Source: Lacticaseibacillus zeae DSM 20178 = KCTC 3804
GTDB taxonomy: Bacteria > Bacillota > Bacilli > Lactobacillales > Lactobacillaceae
Length of the DNA stretch: 59,526 bases
Direction: 5' to 3'
NCBI RefSeq assembly: GCF_000260435.1
Contig: NZ_BACQ01000015.1
Span: forward strand, 1-59,526
Under the pieces are notes generated by a model. The model was not told where the DNA came from, searched no databases, and saw only the letters and a list, made by a program, of their open reading frames with translations. Position numbers and translations under genes: made by a program. The first letter of the stretch is position 1; each line of letters starts with the position of its first letter. Of this stretch, positions 25,023 to 34,747 are shown one piece after another.

Positions 25023-28000
25023 ATTTCAATTCACGCAGCCACGTGGACTGCGACCTTGTTGCTAATGGCCTGCACCGCTAAACCCTTGCATTTCAATTCA
25101 CGCAGTCACGTGGACTGCGACAACGTGGCTGACAGTCTTGAGGCTATCGCCAACAAATTTCAATTCACGCAGTCACGTGGACTGCGACTCTCATCGGCGT
25201 AAAAGCATATAATGACATTCAAATTTCAATTCACGCAGTCACGTGGACTGCGACGTTCTCCTCAGTAGATTCCTTAATACCCTTATTAATTTCAATTCAC
25301 GCAGTCACGTGGACTGCGACCCGGCCAAGCGTTACTACAATGTTTTTGGCAACAAATTTCAATTCACGCAGTCACGTGGACTGCGACAGGAGGTGAGACC
25401 GTGGAAAAGGCCAAAAAGGAAAATTTCAATTCACGCAGTCACGTGGACTGCGACTTGCATAAATGGGTTAGGCATTTCATTATTTTTCCAATTTCAATTC
25501 ACGCAGTCACGTGGACTGCGACTGTTATTTCAGTCGCGTCTGAATTCTGCACAAAAAATTTCAATTCACGCAGTCACGTGGACTGCGACGGCATTAAACA
25601 AGCGACTAGCCGCAATAAAAAAATTTCAATTCACGCAGTCACGTGGACTGCGACAAAGCGGTATGCGATTCTCAGTCTACTGGCAGAAATTTCAATTCAC
25701 GCAGTCACGTGGACTGCGACGACAAGGAGTAACGCCGTGCATAAGTTTCAGCGATTTCAATTCACGCAGTCACGTGGACTGCGACGTTAGCAAACGCCCA
25801 GGCATCAACCCACCACCTAATTTCAATTCACGCAGTCACGTGGACTGCGACTTCGCCTATTGTCTTCCCGATACCTTGAAAACTTATTTCAATTCACGCA
25901 GTCACGTGGACTGCGACTGAGGAGGCTGGTATCGTAGTGCACAATCCATATATTTCAATTCACGCAGTCACGTGGACTGCGACAAAAGCTGCGCGGGCGG
26001 GTGCGGTCGTTGAGAATTTATTTCAATTCACGCAGTCACGTGGACTGCGACTTGCCAGACCTTTGTACGACACTTTTGGGGCAATATTTCAATTCACGCA
26101 GTCACGTGGACTGCGACGCTTGACGTCCAAACATCAGCATACCCGTGATAGATTTCAATTCACGCAGTCACGTGGACTGCGACCGATCTCAACGTCCTTA
26201 GTCAGCTTTGGATTCCACATTTCAATTCACGCAGTCACGTGGACTGCGACAAGCCCCGTTTTTCTTCATTTGCTCTTGAAGAGGTCCTATTTCAATTCAC
26301 GCAGTCACGTGGACTGCGACACGGAAACGCGTAACTATAAAACTAAAACCATCTATATTTCAATTCACGCAGTCACGTGGACTGCGACCTTGCCGATACA
26401 CAAGTTAACCGCGTCTTTTATGATTTCAAATCACGCAGTCACGTGGACTGCGACCACCAATAGCACACGTTTTGACCCGTCTGTGTTGATTTCAATTCAC
26501 GCAGTCACGTGGACTGCGACAAGTCCATTTTAGTAATACCTACATGTAAATGGTAAATTTCAATTCACGCAGTCACGTGGACTGCGACTTCCATGTTACT
26601 GTTTTATCGTCAGCGTTATCGGATTTCAATTCACGCAGTCACGTGGACTGCGACGATTTGTACCCGAAGCAACATCAGCATGAATCTTATTTCAATTCAC
26701 GCAGTCACGTGGACTGCGACTTGCTGGTCAGGTTTTGCCGGCTTATGTCGATGTTATTTCAATTCACGCAGTCACGTGGACTGCGACCAAACGGCCAACT
26801 GGTCTACTTTGCTGGTTGTTAATTTCAATTCACGCAGTCACGTGGACTGCGACCCGTCACGCCAAACCAAACGAGCAACGACCGTTAATTTCAATTCACG
26901 CAGTCACGTGGACTGCGACCGATACTGATAGTATTTTCATGCGAATATCTTACTGATTTCAATTCACGCAGTCACGTGGACTGCGACCCCATTCCGCAAG
27001 GCCGTTTCTAGTTTTGGCGCTTCATTTCAATTCACGCAGTCACGTGGACTGCGACTGGAAGGCTATAAGTCTTCCATTACCAATCTGAATATTTCAATTC
27101 ACGCAGTCACGTGGACTGCGACGGGACGCCGCTTGCGTGGGGGAAGAAACAAGTCACTATTTCAATTCACGCGGTCACGTGGACTGCGACGCCTGGTAAA
27201 TAGTTAATTTGGACGTCAGAATTAGATTTCAATTCACGCAGTCACGTGGACTGCGACCCGCTGTGGTGAATCGGACACCACCAAGTTCACCAATTTCAAT
27301 TCACGCAGTCACGTGGACTGCGACTTTTATTTTGTTTGCTAAGGTTTCGCCATCAATTGATTTCAATTCACGCAGTCACGTGGACTGCGACGTTATAGAT
27401 ACCATCTGGCCGTATAACTAATCCAATTTCAATTCACGCAGTCACGTGGACTGCGACCTGCATAGTTAACGCGCCGGTTTAAGCGACCCTTAGTATTTCA
27501 ATTCACGCAGTCACGTGGACTGCGACTGAAAAACAATGCTTATCTTAATGGTATTGATTATATTTCAATTCACGCAGTCACGTGGACTGCGACAACAGCG
27601 GTGAGCGCCCCATGATTGTGTCGTATGAATTTCAATTCACGCAGTCACGTGGACTGCGACGAAATTAAGCGGCGCAAGATGCTTTATCAATTGAATATTT
27701 CAATTCACGCAGTCACGTGGACTGCGACGTTAGCTATATCTTCTCACGTGCGTAATCTCGATACAAATTTCAATTCACGCAGTCACGTGGACTGCGACAA
27801 TACATCGGTATCTTCAAAGCCTAAAAAGTAAGGATTTCAATTCACGCAGTCACGTGGACTGCGACAAAAGGTAAGTTTAAGCTGCGTGACTATCAAGAGA
27901 TTTCAATTCACGCAGTCACGTGGACTGCGACATGGAGCAAATAGCAGTGTCTCAACCAGAGGAGGACATTTCAATTCACGCAGTCACGTGGACTGCGACC

Positions 28001-28200
28001 AACCTACACGATTATTTGTGGGGAAAGAAAACCATTTCAATTCACGCAGTCACGTGGACTGCGACACAGTCACTGTTTCAGTGGACGTTAAAGGCCAAGA
28101 TTTCAATTCACGCAGTCACGTGGACTGCGACGCAACTTATGACGCAGGAGAAACGCTCAACTATGATGATTTCAATTCACGCAGTCACGTGGACTGCGAC
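25023..28200 (-). CRISPR. CRISPR array 1, type I-C, 48 repeats and 47 spacers
   Basis: A 32-bp repeat occurs 48 times with 33-38-bp spacers (mean unit 67 bp). Read on the minus strand, the repeat begins GTCGCAGTCCACGTG and ends TGAATTGAAAT. Its 7-bp stem CGCAGTC/GACTGCG encloses the loop CACGT. This is a type I-C repeat, ending in the ATTGAAA handle. The leader lies at the right (28201 onward), so the newest spacers are near 28200. Variant repeats are at 25023 (oldest; C for T), 26423 and 27159. Several spacers contain ribosome-binding-like GGAGG tracts, as expected for phage gene starts. The array is read leftward, in the same direction as the cas genes. Confidence 0.98.
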
Positions 28201-28360
28201 CGCAAGATATTGCACAAAAAGCCTAAAGATCACAACATCTTGCGGCTGGTGCTTAACTATACACATCAAAAAGTCTAGATAAAACGTCAACACGGTACTT
28301 TCAGATATAAATCTGGTGCGAATCTCCCCGGGTTTATATGTTTACCCACCATTCGCACCA
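28201..28360 (-). promoter_or_regulatory. Leader of CRISPR array 1
   Basis: Three elements are visible. First, a hairpin touching the first repeat: CGCAAGAT (28244-28237) pairs with ATCTTGCG (28208-28201), extended by GTTG/CAAT. Second, a -10-like TATAGT (28261-28256). Third, a perfect dyad TGGTGCGAAT (28314-28323) / ATTCGCACCA (28351-28360), whose near edge is 113 bp from the repeat, with an inner GGGT/ACCC. Array 2 has the same arrangement. Between 28361 and 28511 I see no gene. Confidence 0.75.
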
Positions 28361-28511
28361 AGGGAAGGCATTACAAAAAGTGATGCTAGAAATCATCTTG
28401 TCACCAGAAAGCAGTTTTCAATTCAACTGAATACCGCTCACTTCAGATTACCCTGTCCTTGAAACTTCGACAACAAATCAAGTTATCTAAATTTCAACTT
28501 AAGATTGTTAA

Positions 28512-30962
28512 TTATACAAAATAGTTCATGGCCTTGTCCGTTGTATCCAATCCAAAATCTTCGTCATATTGACTTTCTCTGGCTATCCATAATCCCGTAT
28601 GCTCATCGAAACGTGCAACACCGTTTTTAACCAAGTTTTCGCTAGTACGCTGATCACCAAATACTTGAACGACGTACTGTTGAGCCTGTTTTAATAGTCG
28701 GTAAAGTTCTTCGAGGGGTGTCTGACCGCTTAAAATTTTTCCGACAATCTCTTTTCCTTGTCCCCATTGAACAAGAATTGGGATGGTATTCGAGTTGATT
28801 GGATCAAACAGTCTCGTTACACTCTGAGGAGCAGAAACATGTAAGAGATCGCTATAAACACGATGCCCATGTTTTTGCTCATACGCGTCAACCCCGTGCT
28901 TGTTTATCAACGGATCGGATTCAGCATTTTGCCCATAAATCAGTGAGAGAAGGCTCAGCCTCTGGTGATCTATTGTCTCAGGGTAGTTTAATTGAGCACC
29001 ACGATCTTGATAGTAACGTTGAAAATATTGGGACACAATTTTCGCTGAAAGTGGATCAACATGGGGATAAAGATTTAACAACGTCTTGGTAATATGAGCA
29101 CCTGCAGAAATATCATTCAAACCGTGGCTGATGTTTTCAATCTCTGAATCCAATCGCATCAAGTGCACTCGGCCAATTTTGGTCTCGTGGTTTCGATTAC
29201 ATCGACCAGCAGCTTGAATAACACTGTCAATGCCGGCCAATGACCGAAAAACTGAGCCAAAGCTAAGATCAACACCTGCTTCAATCAACTGTGTCGAGAA
29301 CACAACAACTGGCATTTGGTTCTTCAGGTTTTCACGAATTGCCTTAATAACCTTTTTACGGTGGGCAGCACACATCGCAGTTGACAGGTGGTACCCTTTC
29401 ACATCCAGATTTAACTCATTAAACTGCTGGAAAGCCTGACGCGCCGCCTTTTTAGTATTCATAACCGCAAGAACACTTGAAACACGTGTCAGCTCAGACT
29501 TCAAGCCATTCATTAAATCATCTAGTTCCCACACTTTCGCAGTATGATCAACTAGCTCGGTTCTTTTGAACGCTGTTTCCACACTGGGAATGTCGGGAAT
29601 TATTTCCTTTGGCGCATCAATTCCGATTGGCAAAACATCGTGACTTAATGACGGCTGCGTTGCCGTACACAGTAACAACGTTGACTTGCCTTCATGTGCT
29701 AACCAATTCATAGCGACATTGTTCATCTCAACTGCTTTGGTAGGCATACTTTGAATCTCATCAAAAATAACCACGCTATTGACCATACGATGCATGTGCC
29801 TAAGGTTTTTGCTACCCCTGCCATATAACGCATTTAAATACGCTACCTGCGTTGTCATGATAATGGGGGCATCCCAAGTGTCTCGTGCATAGTAGTAGCG
29901 ATCATTTTTAGGGTCATCCTGTTCAACTTGGTCGTTCCCGATTGCGGAATGATATTCCAGTACTGTTGATCGGTCGCTCGGCTCAATATCAAGCCGCTGA
30001 CGAATAGCACGCGTGTTTTGTTCGATAATTGTCGTATATGGTGAAACAATGATAATATGATCCAAATAATGCGTCACGCACTGATTAAGGGCAAATCGCA
30101 AACCCGCTAAAGTTTTCCCACCACCAGTCGGAACGCTTAAGCTATAAATGCCCTGATCAGCCTGGCCAGCAGCTAAACAATATTGCGACATTTCGCCTCG
30201 AAGCCGATTGATCATCCCCTGCCCGCTTGTGGTATCTGTTGCATTCTGCCTCGCCTGTAAAGCCGCTTTCTCTTCATTTATTCTGCACAATGCGTCTAAT
30301 GAAGCGCCTTGGGATTCCTGTTGCGTTGTTTTGCCAACCATAAAATCACCTGTTTCCAGGTGATCAGCATCAATTAAGCAGCTAGCAATATACCGCAGAT
30401 AAAAATTTTCCTGAGTTTCTTGTTGTTTGTCGGGAATCATCGAGACCTCGTGGATTGCTTCATCCAGATAGGCTTCGAAAGAGGCTTGCGAAAAATCCTC
30501 AAAAAAGTGTTGCTTAATTTCTGAGATAGTCCAGTCTTTGATTTTTTGAGATTGTCTCTGTAGGAATGGTGACTCGCCAGAGGTTGGCGTCACATAGTCA
30601 TAGGGCCCTCCTGCATTGTGATGCGCCATGACAACATTTTCGATCAATTCACTAAGATAAATCGCATCGTCATCAAAATTTTGGTTTAAAAAAGCTCCCA
30701 AAAGTCTGGCACCGGCAAAAGCATGATTGACCTGCCCAGGATGTGTATTAGGATCACCATCGTGCGATTTGTTAATGTAGTCCTGAAAGGTTTGGGCATA
30801 TTTGCCAGCATCGTGTAGCCATCCCGCTAATCCTGCCACATGTGATAGATGAAGTGGCTCAGCATAAGTTTCACAGAGATTTTTGACTGCCCAAAGATGA
30901 TCGTGCACTGATTGAAATCGATTGTCGTCAGTACAGTGAGCAATAAAAGTCGGCCTTGTCAT
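28512..30962 (-). CDS. cas3: Type I-C CRISPR nuclease-helicase Cas3
   Basis: Cas3 is recruited by Cascade to degrade target DNA. The 816-residue protein has an N-terminal HD nuclease domain (motif LHDAGK, His50-Asp51, with VVMAHHN near 111-116) and a superfamily-2 helicase domain. Walker A is VPTGGGKT (about 277-284) and the DExH-type box is DEIQ (401-404). Motif VI is QAAGRCNR. The start at 30962 is 4 bases after the cas7 stop, preceded by AAGG. An alternative in-frame start at 31001 lies inside cas7. It is the last gene of the effector operon and lies next to the leader of array 1. Confidence 0.96.
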   Translation of the reverse strand: MTRPTFIAHCTDDNRFQSVHDHLWAVKNLCETYAEPLHLSHVAGLAGWLHDAGKYAQTFQDYINKSHDGDPNTHPGQVNHAFAGARLLGAFLNQNFDDDAIYLSELIENVVMAHHNAGGPYDYVTPTSGESPFLQRQSQKIKDWTISEIKQHFFEDFSQASFEAYLDEAIHEVSMIPDKQQETQENFYLRYIASCLIDADHLETGDFMVGKTTQQESQGASLDALCRINEEKAALQARQNATDTTSGQGMINRLRGEMSQYCLAAGQADQGIYSLSVPTGGGKTLAGLRFALNQCVTHYLDHIIIVSPYTTIIEQNTRAIRQRLDIEPSDRSTVLEYHSAIGNDQVEQDDPKNDRYYYARDTWDAPIIMTTQVAYLNALYGRGSKNLRHMHRMVNSVVIFDEIQSMPTKAVEMNNVAMNWLAHEGKSTLLLCTATQPSLSHDVLPIGIDAPKEIIPDIPSVETAFKRTELVDHTAKVWELDDLMNGLKSELTRVSSVLAVMNTKKAARQAFQQFNELNLDVKGYHLSTAMCAAHRKKVIKAIRENLKNQMPVVVFSTQLIEAGVDLSFGSVFRSLAGIDSVIQAAGRCNRNHETKIGRVHLMRLDSEIENISHGLNDISAGAHITKTLLNLYPHVDPLSAKIVSQYFQRYYQDRGAQLNYPETIDHQRLSLLSLIYGQNAESDPLINKHGVDAYEQKHGHRVYSDLLHVSAPQSVTRLFDPINSNTIPILVQWGQGKEIVGKILSGQTPLEELYRLLKQAQQYVVQVFGDQRTSENLVKNGVARFDEHTGLWIARESQYDEDFGLDTTDKAMNYFV

Positions 30963-30966
30963 AGTA

Positions 30967-31857
30967 CTAATACCCTTGAATTTCCTGAACATGCAGGCCA
31001 TCTACATGAGGGTCGTTCACTTTAATTGATACTTGGGCAAAGCTTGACGCATCTTCTCCGTATGAAACTTGTGTTGCTTCATGAACCTGGTATGGAGGCA
31101 ATTTACCCAGCTTGGAATCATGATCCCACCAAACTACTTTTAGTACGACCATTGATCCTTCAGGGCGGGCAGCCGAAGCATCATTGACGAACAGAGTCTC
31201 TAAAGCTTTTTTCAATGCTTCGGCATCGTCTTCTGTAAAACCAGTTCGCTCGGCCTGTTCAACATTGATACTGCCATTAAACTTATAAACCCCAAACGGC
31301 ACCATAGCCTTGGTACCCATCGTATCTGAGCCTTTTGTATCCCCTGGTTCTAAGTTAATCGACTTGGTGATCTGTTCTTCTTTTACAGTAATTGGGCGAA
31401 TGGAATAGGCTGCTTGGACGGTAACGGGGCCTCTCACAGGAATAGAAACCCCGTCTAAACCATCATTCAACCCTTTTTTGAATGGCATCACTTGCCCGAA
31501 TGCTCTGACGTCAAGCCAACTTTGTGTCGCTGCTTGAATAAACTTTTCCCGCCAATTTGGCTCCTTGTCTGGTTTTTCGGCCAAAACATCATTTACTGCC
31601 TGACTCATTTTTACCCGATCCCGAATGTTAGTGACACCATCGGTAATGCGATCCTGTTGTTGTACCAGAGTAGGGAGCCCCATGTCCTGCCAACGATTAC
31701 GGATCTTGCGCTTAATGGCTACATCGCTGATCTCGCCTAGTCCATCAGCATTAACCCGTGGCCGATTGGCATCAAGCGGATCACCATTTGGATTTGCGTT
31801 TTTAACGCCAATCACAACAGAAAAATCAATTTTATGATCCAAAGGGTTACTTGTCAT
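30967..31857 (-). CDS. cas7: Type I-C Cascade backbone subunit Cas7 (Csd2)
   Basis: Cas7 polymerises along the crRNA guide. The 296-residue protein has the Cas7/Csd2 RAMP features: GVKNANPNGDP near residue 17, then the NRPRVNADGLGEISDVAIKRKIR segment, and a C-terminal strand AQVSIKVNDPHVDGL. Its ATG overlaps the end of cas8c by 11 bases and has a strong AAGGAGGA site. The glutamine- and glycine-rich thumb typical of the family is present. Full length. Confidence 0.97.
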   Translation of the reverse strand: MTSNPLDHKIDFSVVIGVKNANPNGDPLDANRPRVNADGLGEISDVAIKRKIRNRWQDMGLPTLVQQQDRITDGVTNIRDRVKMSQAVNDVLAEKPDKEPNWREKFIQAATQSWLDVRAFGQVMPFKKGLNDGLDGVSIPVRGPVTVQAAYSIRPITVKEEQITKSINLEPGDTKGSDTMGTKAMVPFGVYKFNGSINVEQAERTGFTEDDAEALKKALETLFVNDASAARPEGSMVVLKVVWWDHDSKLGKLPPYQVHEATQVSYGEDASSFAQVSIKVNDPHVDGLHVQEIQGY

Positions 31858-33736
31858 TTGTATCTCCTCCTTGTTTGGTTGTCTTCATGTGATTTGCCTC
31901 GTTTTGTGCTGAAAATCCTGAAAGAAACATTGTGGAAAGTGGTTCGTCACTTGCAAATTCCTCCGGCGGCATCAAATTAGTGATTTCATCAATTTGATGT
32001 AGGAAAAAAGTCCTTGAACCACCACTTAAACGATTTAGATAAGATCGTACAACTGCCAACCAAACTCGCTTCCATGTTGTAGCCGGACGTTCAGAAAAGT
32101 TGGTAAAGAACCTCAAAGCTGTTGTTTCCCTATCTGATTGATTTGTTCCTTGTGCTTTCAGCTGATAAAGTGCTGTACGTTCTACCGTATCAGCTACCGA
32201 AAGCAGCCGACCGTATACATAAGATCGGTCGTGATTGTTCTTATCAAGACTCATGCCCGTCGCCCCTTTTGAATTATAATTTTGAACTGCAGAAAAATAG
32301 ATAAGATCGCGGTACCAATCAGTGAAATGGTCATAACTTTTTGGGTGTCGCACATGCCTGTATATGGCATTAAAGGTTTCCGATGGCACAGATCGGCCAT
32401 GAATCACGGCAACCATCAATCTGGTCATAGCGCGTTTTGCTACAGTGTTGAAGCGTTCGCCTGTATGCCCAGTGCTATAAGCAGCGCGAAGAACTTGAGA
32501 AAAATTAGGAATGACAATCCGCTGTTCTCCGCCAAAGTAGCGAATAAACGCAGCTTGGTTCCCCCACCGCTCTAAGTTAGCTTTCAAAACATCGGTCTGT
32601 AATAAATCATAATAAGTGACACTCATGCGGCCTGTTGTGGCAGCGTCAAGAAAAAGAACATTGACAGGATGATTATCGCCAATCTCAATGTCACCCAGCA
32701 TACCCTTTAACCGTCGACGATAGTTATAGGCAACTTCCTGACCTGTATCAGAAACTTTTTCAAGACTTTTCTTCTCTTTTTCAATTAACCGCAGTCGCCG
32801 CTGGCTGAGAGGTCTGCCACGCGTTATTGTCGAAACAGCGTCACTGATGGTTTCGTTGTTGCGATCGTTAGTCCAAAAAAGGAATACGCGCGAATCCTTT
32901 TGAATGCCTTGTCTCTGTATGAGCCACTTTAATGCATGGGTCATTTTCTGCGATTGAGCATACCCTACAGAATAGAAATCGTCATTCAGGAAAATACCAC
33001 GATATGAGAAATTAGCGTTGTCATTGGCAGAAATAAGTTTTGCATTACTGGCCAAGGCATTAACGTTTTTCTCAATCTTTTTGGTGGTAGGCACTTTATC
33101 GCCCGTAATATAGTCAATTCCTAAATCATCATTTTCGGCCTTTTGCTCTGCAAGGTAGAACTCAGTCCATGCTTTAAACAAATTAATGTCGCGCCAAGGC
33201 GGTTGTTGTCCAGGATTATCTACCCTAAATCTCACAAAAGGCTCACCTTTTTCGACCTTTTGGATGAGTTTCTTATCTGAAAGCGATGCAGCTAGGTCAC
33301 TGACTAGGCGATTTTTTTGAATATATTTCAAGATCGTGCCGATCTCAGGTGGTGTTTGCGGATCACTTGCCCACATAGTTAATAAATCTAGATATTTTTG
33401 ATGGGCGGTTTCAAAGTCTCGTTTATTCTTTGCCGTCTTGGCATATTGAAGCAAGTCACCGGCACAATACTTGACCTTATCATGCAATGGAAACGCTTCG
33501 GGATTGCTCGCACGAGTAGCCGCATCAATGGTTGCTGGAATGACCGTCAGTTGCTCATCCTTTGGCAATGCTCGTGCTGCCAAAAAATTCCCTTGTTGAT
33601 CAATTGCCACTTCAATCTCAACCTTGACTGAAACATGTCCAAGTGGCAGGAGCGTGTACCCAGCAGCTGGATCAAACTTTCCGGCAGCCGCTTCATTGGC
33701 ATCATAAACTTTTACCAACTCTTGAAAAACTGTCAT
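31847..33736 (-). CDS. cas8c: Type I-C Cascade large subunit Cas8c (Csd1)
   Basis: Cas8c reads the PAM and positions the target. The 629-residue protein has the Csd1 pattern: [47 protein letters not shown] at the N-terminus, then PFVRFRV and [14 protein letters not shown]. The internal helical C-terminal half contains the small-subunit (Cas11c) region. Type I-C genomes can translate Cas11c separately from within cas8c. An internal start was not identified here. It overlaps cas5 by 4 bases (ATGA). Length is normal. Confidence 0.96.
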   Translation of the reverse strand: MTVFQELVKVYDANEAAAGKFDPAAGYTLLPLGHVSVKVEIEVAIDQQGNFLAARALPKDEQLTVIPATIDAATRASNPEAFPLHDKVKYCAGDLLQYAKTAKNKRDFETAHQKYLDLLTMWASDPQTPPEIGTILKYIQKNRLVSDLAASLSDKKLIQKVEKGEPFVRFRVDNPGQQPPWRDINLFKAWTEFYLAEQKAENDDLGIDYITGDKVPTTKKIEKNVNALASNAKLISANDNANFSYRGIFLNDDFYSVGYAQSQKMTHALKWLIQRQGIQKDSRVFLFWTNDRNNETISDAVSTITRGRPLSQRRLRLIEKEKKSLEKVSDTGQEVAYNYRRRLKGMLGDIEIGDNHPVNVLFLDAATTGRMSVTYYDLLQTDVLKANLERWGNQAAFIRYFGGEQRIVIPNFSQVLRAAYSTGHTGERFNTVAKRAMTRLMVAVIHGRSVPSETFNAIYRHVRHPKSYDHFTDWYRDLIYFSAVQNYNSKGATGMSLDKNNHDRSYVYGRLLSVADTVERTALYQLKAQGTNQSDRETTALRFFTNFSERPATTWKRVWLAVVRSYLNRLSGGSRTFFLHQIDEITNLMPPEEFASDEPLSTMFLSGFSAQNEANHMKTTKQGGDTNDK

Positions 33737-34461
33737 CGACTGCCACCTCCAAACATTTCTGCGTACAGAGCATCCGCCGTCTGTATCGTATCAGGATGCT
33801 GCCATGTATACTGCTTGATCTTTCTGATTGGTTGAACCATTGTGCATGCCTCGGGACGTGGGAAATGAATGACCCCCTTCTCCATCTTCGCTGCCCACAA
33901 GCGAACCGACAACATTGGATCACCTGTTTCATCGGGATAGTTGTATCCGTGTACCATGACGCCGAACTGACGATCAGTGTCATCGTAATGTCCGGTTCCT
34001 TCGCCGAAAGTGACCGGCTTGACATAACCTTGGCATTCTCGAGTTCCTAAGAAAATATCTCGACGGCCACCAGCCTTTAAAGCCCGGTTAAAAATCGCGG
34101 CGTGCTTTTTGGTATTGCGATCATCGACCAGTTCCGGACGTTGTAAATTCCACTCTATATGGCACTCGACCTGATAGCGGACTTTATGCAAATAGGCATA
34201 GTAAGCGAGCGTATTCTTACTCAGAGAAAGGTTCTTGTCAAATGGTCGCATTGCTTTTGATTCAATGCGAATTTCGTTCATGATTCGCACTTTATCAATT
34301 ATGAAAACAAATGTTGGTTTCCAATAAATTGACGAAGCAATACCGACTAACGCCTGATACGTCGGCACCTGGTAAGTCATCTTTTCACCGCTCTTCGTTA
34401 GAGGGTCGGTAAAAAGAGCGTTCTCACCCCAAACCTCAAACGTAAAATTCTGTGTTGACAT
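33733..34461 (-). CDS. cas5c: Type I-C Cas5 (Cas5c/Cas5d), crRNA-processing endonuclease
   Basis: In type I-C, Cas5 both caps the crRNA 5' end and cuts the repeat hairpin, replacing Cas6. The 242-residue protein is full length with a Csd5-like N-terminal [15 protein letters not shown] and a C-terminal [10 protein letters not shown] start at 34461, where GGAGGTGAT precedes the ATG. A longer form from 34488 adds 9 residues without a site. It is the first gene of the effector operon (cas5-cas8c-cas7-cas3), behind the regulatory interval 34489-34747. Because it cuts repeat hairpins, it is the expected processing enzyme for the crRNA-like element upstream. Confidence 0.96.
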   Translation of the reverse strand: MSTQNFTFEVWGENALFTDPLTKSGEKMTYQVPTYQALVGIASSIYWKPTFVFIIDKVRIMNEIRIESKAMRPFDKNLSLSKNTLAYYAYLHKVRYQVECHIEWNLQRPELVDDRNTKKHAAIFNRALKAGGRRDIFLGTRECQGYVKPVTFGEGTGHYDDTDRQFGVMVHGYNYPDETGDPMLSVRLWAAKMEKGVIHFPRPEACTMVQPIRKIKQYTWQHPDTIQTADALYAEMFGGGSR

Positions 34462-34507
34462 TTCATCACCTCCAAATTCATAAACCAATGTTGATGTTTC
34501 AATTTAT

Positions 34508-34521
34508 TGATAGCGCTTACG
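34508..34521 (-). promoter_or_regulatory. CcpA (cre)-like site in the cas5 leader
   Basis: On the minus strand CGTAAGCGCTATCA matches 13 of 14 positions of the catabolite-responsive element TGNAARCGNWWNCA. It lies about 45 bases past the cas5 -10 box, in the untranslated leader, where CcpA could act as a roadblock. The 10-base core GTAAGCGCTA is repeated at the cas4 promoter. Function is inferred. Confidence 0.45.
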
Positions 34522-34561
34522 ATTGTTTTGTTGAAGCACCGCCTCCTTTCCACACAGATAG

Positions 34562-34588
34562 ATTATCACATGCTTTCACATAAAACAA
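34562..34588 (-). promoter_or_regulatory. Promoter of the cas5-cas8c-cas7-cas3 operon
   Basis: On the minus strand TTGTTT (34588-34583) and an extended -10, TG-T-GATAAT (GATAAT at 34567-34562), are 15 bases apart. Transcription would start near 34555, leaving a 94-nt leader. A strong AAAGGAGG (34549-34542) in the leader has a GTG only 2 bases later, which opens an 11-codon reading frame of doubtful meaning. Confidence 0.55.
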
Positions 34589-34593
34589 CTGAA
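34570..34593 (-). promoter_or_regulatory. Protospacer-like target of the crRNA-like element, with TTC PAM
   Basis: On the minus strand TTC (34593-34591) is followed directly by 21 bases (34590-34570) that match the guide of the crRNA-like element at 18 positions: 1-14, 17, 18, 20 and 21. The mismatches are at 15, 16 and 19. TTC is the canonical type I-C PAM. The site covers the -35 box and the spacer of the cas5 promoter. The guide's own locus has AAA in the PAM place, so it would not be targeted. Confidence 0.75.
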
Positions 34594-34609
34594 TACATGT
34601 TTTTTCTAA

Positions 34610-34694
34610 GAAGGAGTCTCCTCCTTCATCCTGACACATAAAACAACTTTTTCAATTCGCGCAAGTGGTTGACATTGGCAAACTGACTTGCGAT
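34610..34694 (-). ncRNA. crRNA-like (CreR-type) element between cas2 and cas5
   Basis: Read on the minus strand: a stem CGCAAGT (34692-34686) and ACTTGCG (34666-34660) of 7 bp, the same length as the CRISPR stem, enclosing a 19-base loop. It is followed by CGAATTGAAAA (34659-34649), which matches the array handle TGAATTGAAAT at 9 of 11 bases. Next come a 21-base guide (34648-34628) starting AGTTGTTTTATGTG and a hairpin GAAGGAG-GAGA-CTCCTTC (34627-34610) with a GNRA tetraloop. The last part is placed where a crRNA normally ends in a 3' repeat hairpin. The unit lies 54 bases after the cas2 stop. It could be read through from cas4-cas1-cas2 and cut by Cas5. Structure and match are directly visible; expression and function are inferred. 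Confidence 0.7.
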
Positions 34695-34747
34695 GAAGAG
34701 CATGTCCTTCAATAACAAAGTAGCGCATTGCCCACCGCCATTGCAAG

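Noticed and set aside
25243-28282. Long plus-strand reading frames inside array 1 (and minus-strand frames in array 2)
   Set aside because: They translate the repeats periodically (FNSRSHVDCD and similar) and have no start signals. They are artefacts of a repeat length that avoids stops in some frames.
28410-28430. A handle-like TTGAATTGAAAA on the minus strand between cas3 and leader 1
   Set aside because: It matches the last bases of the repeat but has no preceding stem and no downstream guide match I could find. I consider it chance or a worn fragment, unlike the unit at 34610-34694.
34610-34694. Reading the cas2-cas5 stem structure as a plain terminator of cas2
   Set aside because: Neither hairpin is followed by a T run on the minus strand. 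A terminator would not explain the intact handle or the 14-base match beside a TTC.
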